In this document: positions 63,631 through 64,000 of the stretch, piece after piece
How positions within the stretch are numbered: the stretch's first letter is position 1
How the letters are laid out: the number at the start of each line of letters is the position of its first letter
DNA from: Chryseomicrobium aureum
GTDB lineage: Bacteria > Bacillota > Bacilli > Bacillales_A > Planococcaceae
Length of the DNA stretch: 64,000 nt
Assembly (NCBI RefSeq): GCF_016909155.1
Contig: NZ_JAFBFG010000001.1
Coordinates: 496,001 to 560,000 of the forward strand
Direction of reading: 5' to 3'
Position numbers and translations under genes: made by a program
Notes under the pieces: model-generated
Database searches by the model: none
What the model was told of the DNA's origin: nothing
The model's input: only the letters and a program-made list of their open reading frames with translations

Positions 63631-64000
63631 TTAATACTCTTCGCAGTGTTCTTCAAATAAACCTTGCAAGTTTGCAATCACACTCATCGGGTCGTGGCCT
63701 TCAATTTCATGACGGCCTACTTCCGCTACCATCTGTCCGTCTTTTACAAGTACGAAAGATGGAGAAGATGGCAAATGCTCGTCGCCAAACTTATCACGTG
63801 CGTAGAATGTTGCTTCTTTGTCTTGTCCTGCGAATACTGTCACTAAGTGATCTGGACGACGATCATAGTGTACTGCATGTGTTGCTGCTGGACGTGCAAT
63901 ACCGCCCGCACATCCACATACTGAATTCACCATGAAAAGAGTCGTACCCGGGCGTTCTAAAGCGCGGTCCACATCCTCAGGTGTACGTAATTGCTCATAG
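63631..64000 (-). CDS. bacilliredoxin BrxA/BrxB family (5' end outside window)
   Basis: The frame is open to the right edge and the first 10-20 residues are missing. The active site is NSVCGCAGG with the CGC motif, followed by ARPAATHAV and [15 protein letters not shown], and an EIEGHD block before the C-terminal cysteine (EEHCEEY). Bacilliredoxins remove bacillithiol from protein cysteines after oxidative stress. The GTG at 63972 is an internal valine. In position it corresponds to B. subtilis yqiW beside the yqj genes. Confidence 0.92.
   Translation of the reverse strand, partial: YEQLRTPEDVDRALERPGTTLFMVNSVCGCAGGIARPAATHAVHYDRRPDHLVTVFAGQDKEATFYARDKFGDEHLPSSPSFVLVKDGQMVAEVGRHEIEGHDPMSVIANLQGLFEEHCEEY

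Overview
The window looks like chromosome of a low-to-moderate GC Gram-positive, order Bacillales, most likely a Planococcaceae-type relative of Bacillus (inference). Support: AGGAGG-type ribosome binding sites in front of nearly every gene, Bacillus subtilis-like gene neighbourhoods (odhA-odhB-yojN/yojO; xpaC-yaaN; parE-parC with plsY, a YneR/HesB-like gene, YneQ, YneP and aconitase; ccdA/ccdC/yneK; and yqjM/yqjQ/yqjP/proI/rnz/dinB/yqjE/yqjD/yqjC/bacilliredoxin), a SAM-I riboswitch, a LexA (DinR) box and ARG boxes. No rRNA, confident tRNA, CRISPR array or transposase gene was seen.

Layout. 0-6.6 kb: cut CobW-type GTPase, MATE exporter, murG, GNAT acetyltransferase with an odd tRNA-arm-like leader, and an ArlRS-like two-component pair. 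6.7-13.8 kb: 2-oxoglutarate dehydrogenase E1/E2, a small DUF6501-like protein and a MoxR/VWA pair. 14-22.8 kb: TelA/XpaC pair, DUF1033, cold-shock protein with a terminator in its leader, lipoprotein, YkvA, ABC-F ATPase, MsrA, LCP ligase, AI-2E-type membrane protein and a Spo0M-like protein. 22.8-24.8 kb: SAM-I riboswitch, metA and a coupled APH-like kinase. 25-36 kb: topoisomerase IV, plsY, thioesterase, aconitase, DinB-like protein, nicotinamidase and a stress membrane protein. 36-45.3 kb: lytic transglycosylase, SCO lipoprotein, YvrJ/DUF2922/DUF1659 small proteins, Ccd cluster, BmrC/BmrD-like exporter and a LexA-controlled Y-family polymerase. 45.3-48.5 kb: accessory island. 48.5-64 kb: argGH, PPK2, NamA, acetate-type symporter, then the yqj-like block with proI, rnz, dinB, peptidase, acyl-CoA carboxylase and epimerase, Prli42 and a cut bacilliredoxin.

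Most unusual parts. (1) The 45.3-48.5 kb island: a three-gene operon (an HsdM N-terminus joined in frame to an HsdR C-terminus, a DUF4258-like protein and a YgiT-like protein without zinc cysteines) lies between two inverted copies of a roughly 680-bp composite repeat, R-S-R, with no transposase. (2) Three convergent-gene junctions carry arrays of 21-bp-period degenerate repeats. Their core words differ between loci, but each begins with the same 13-mer TTAGTTTCCATAA. (3) Several structured non-coding elements: the tRNA-arm-like leader near 4.35 kb, the csp leader terminator, and a GC-rich inverted repeat behind Prli42.

Central metabolism dominates the rest: OdhAB and aconitase (TCA cycle), ArgGH (arginine), MetA (methionine, under SAM control), ProI (proline), propionyl/methylmalonyl-CoA enzymes, and envelope synthesis (MurG, LCP, PlsY).
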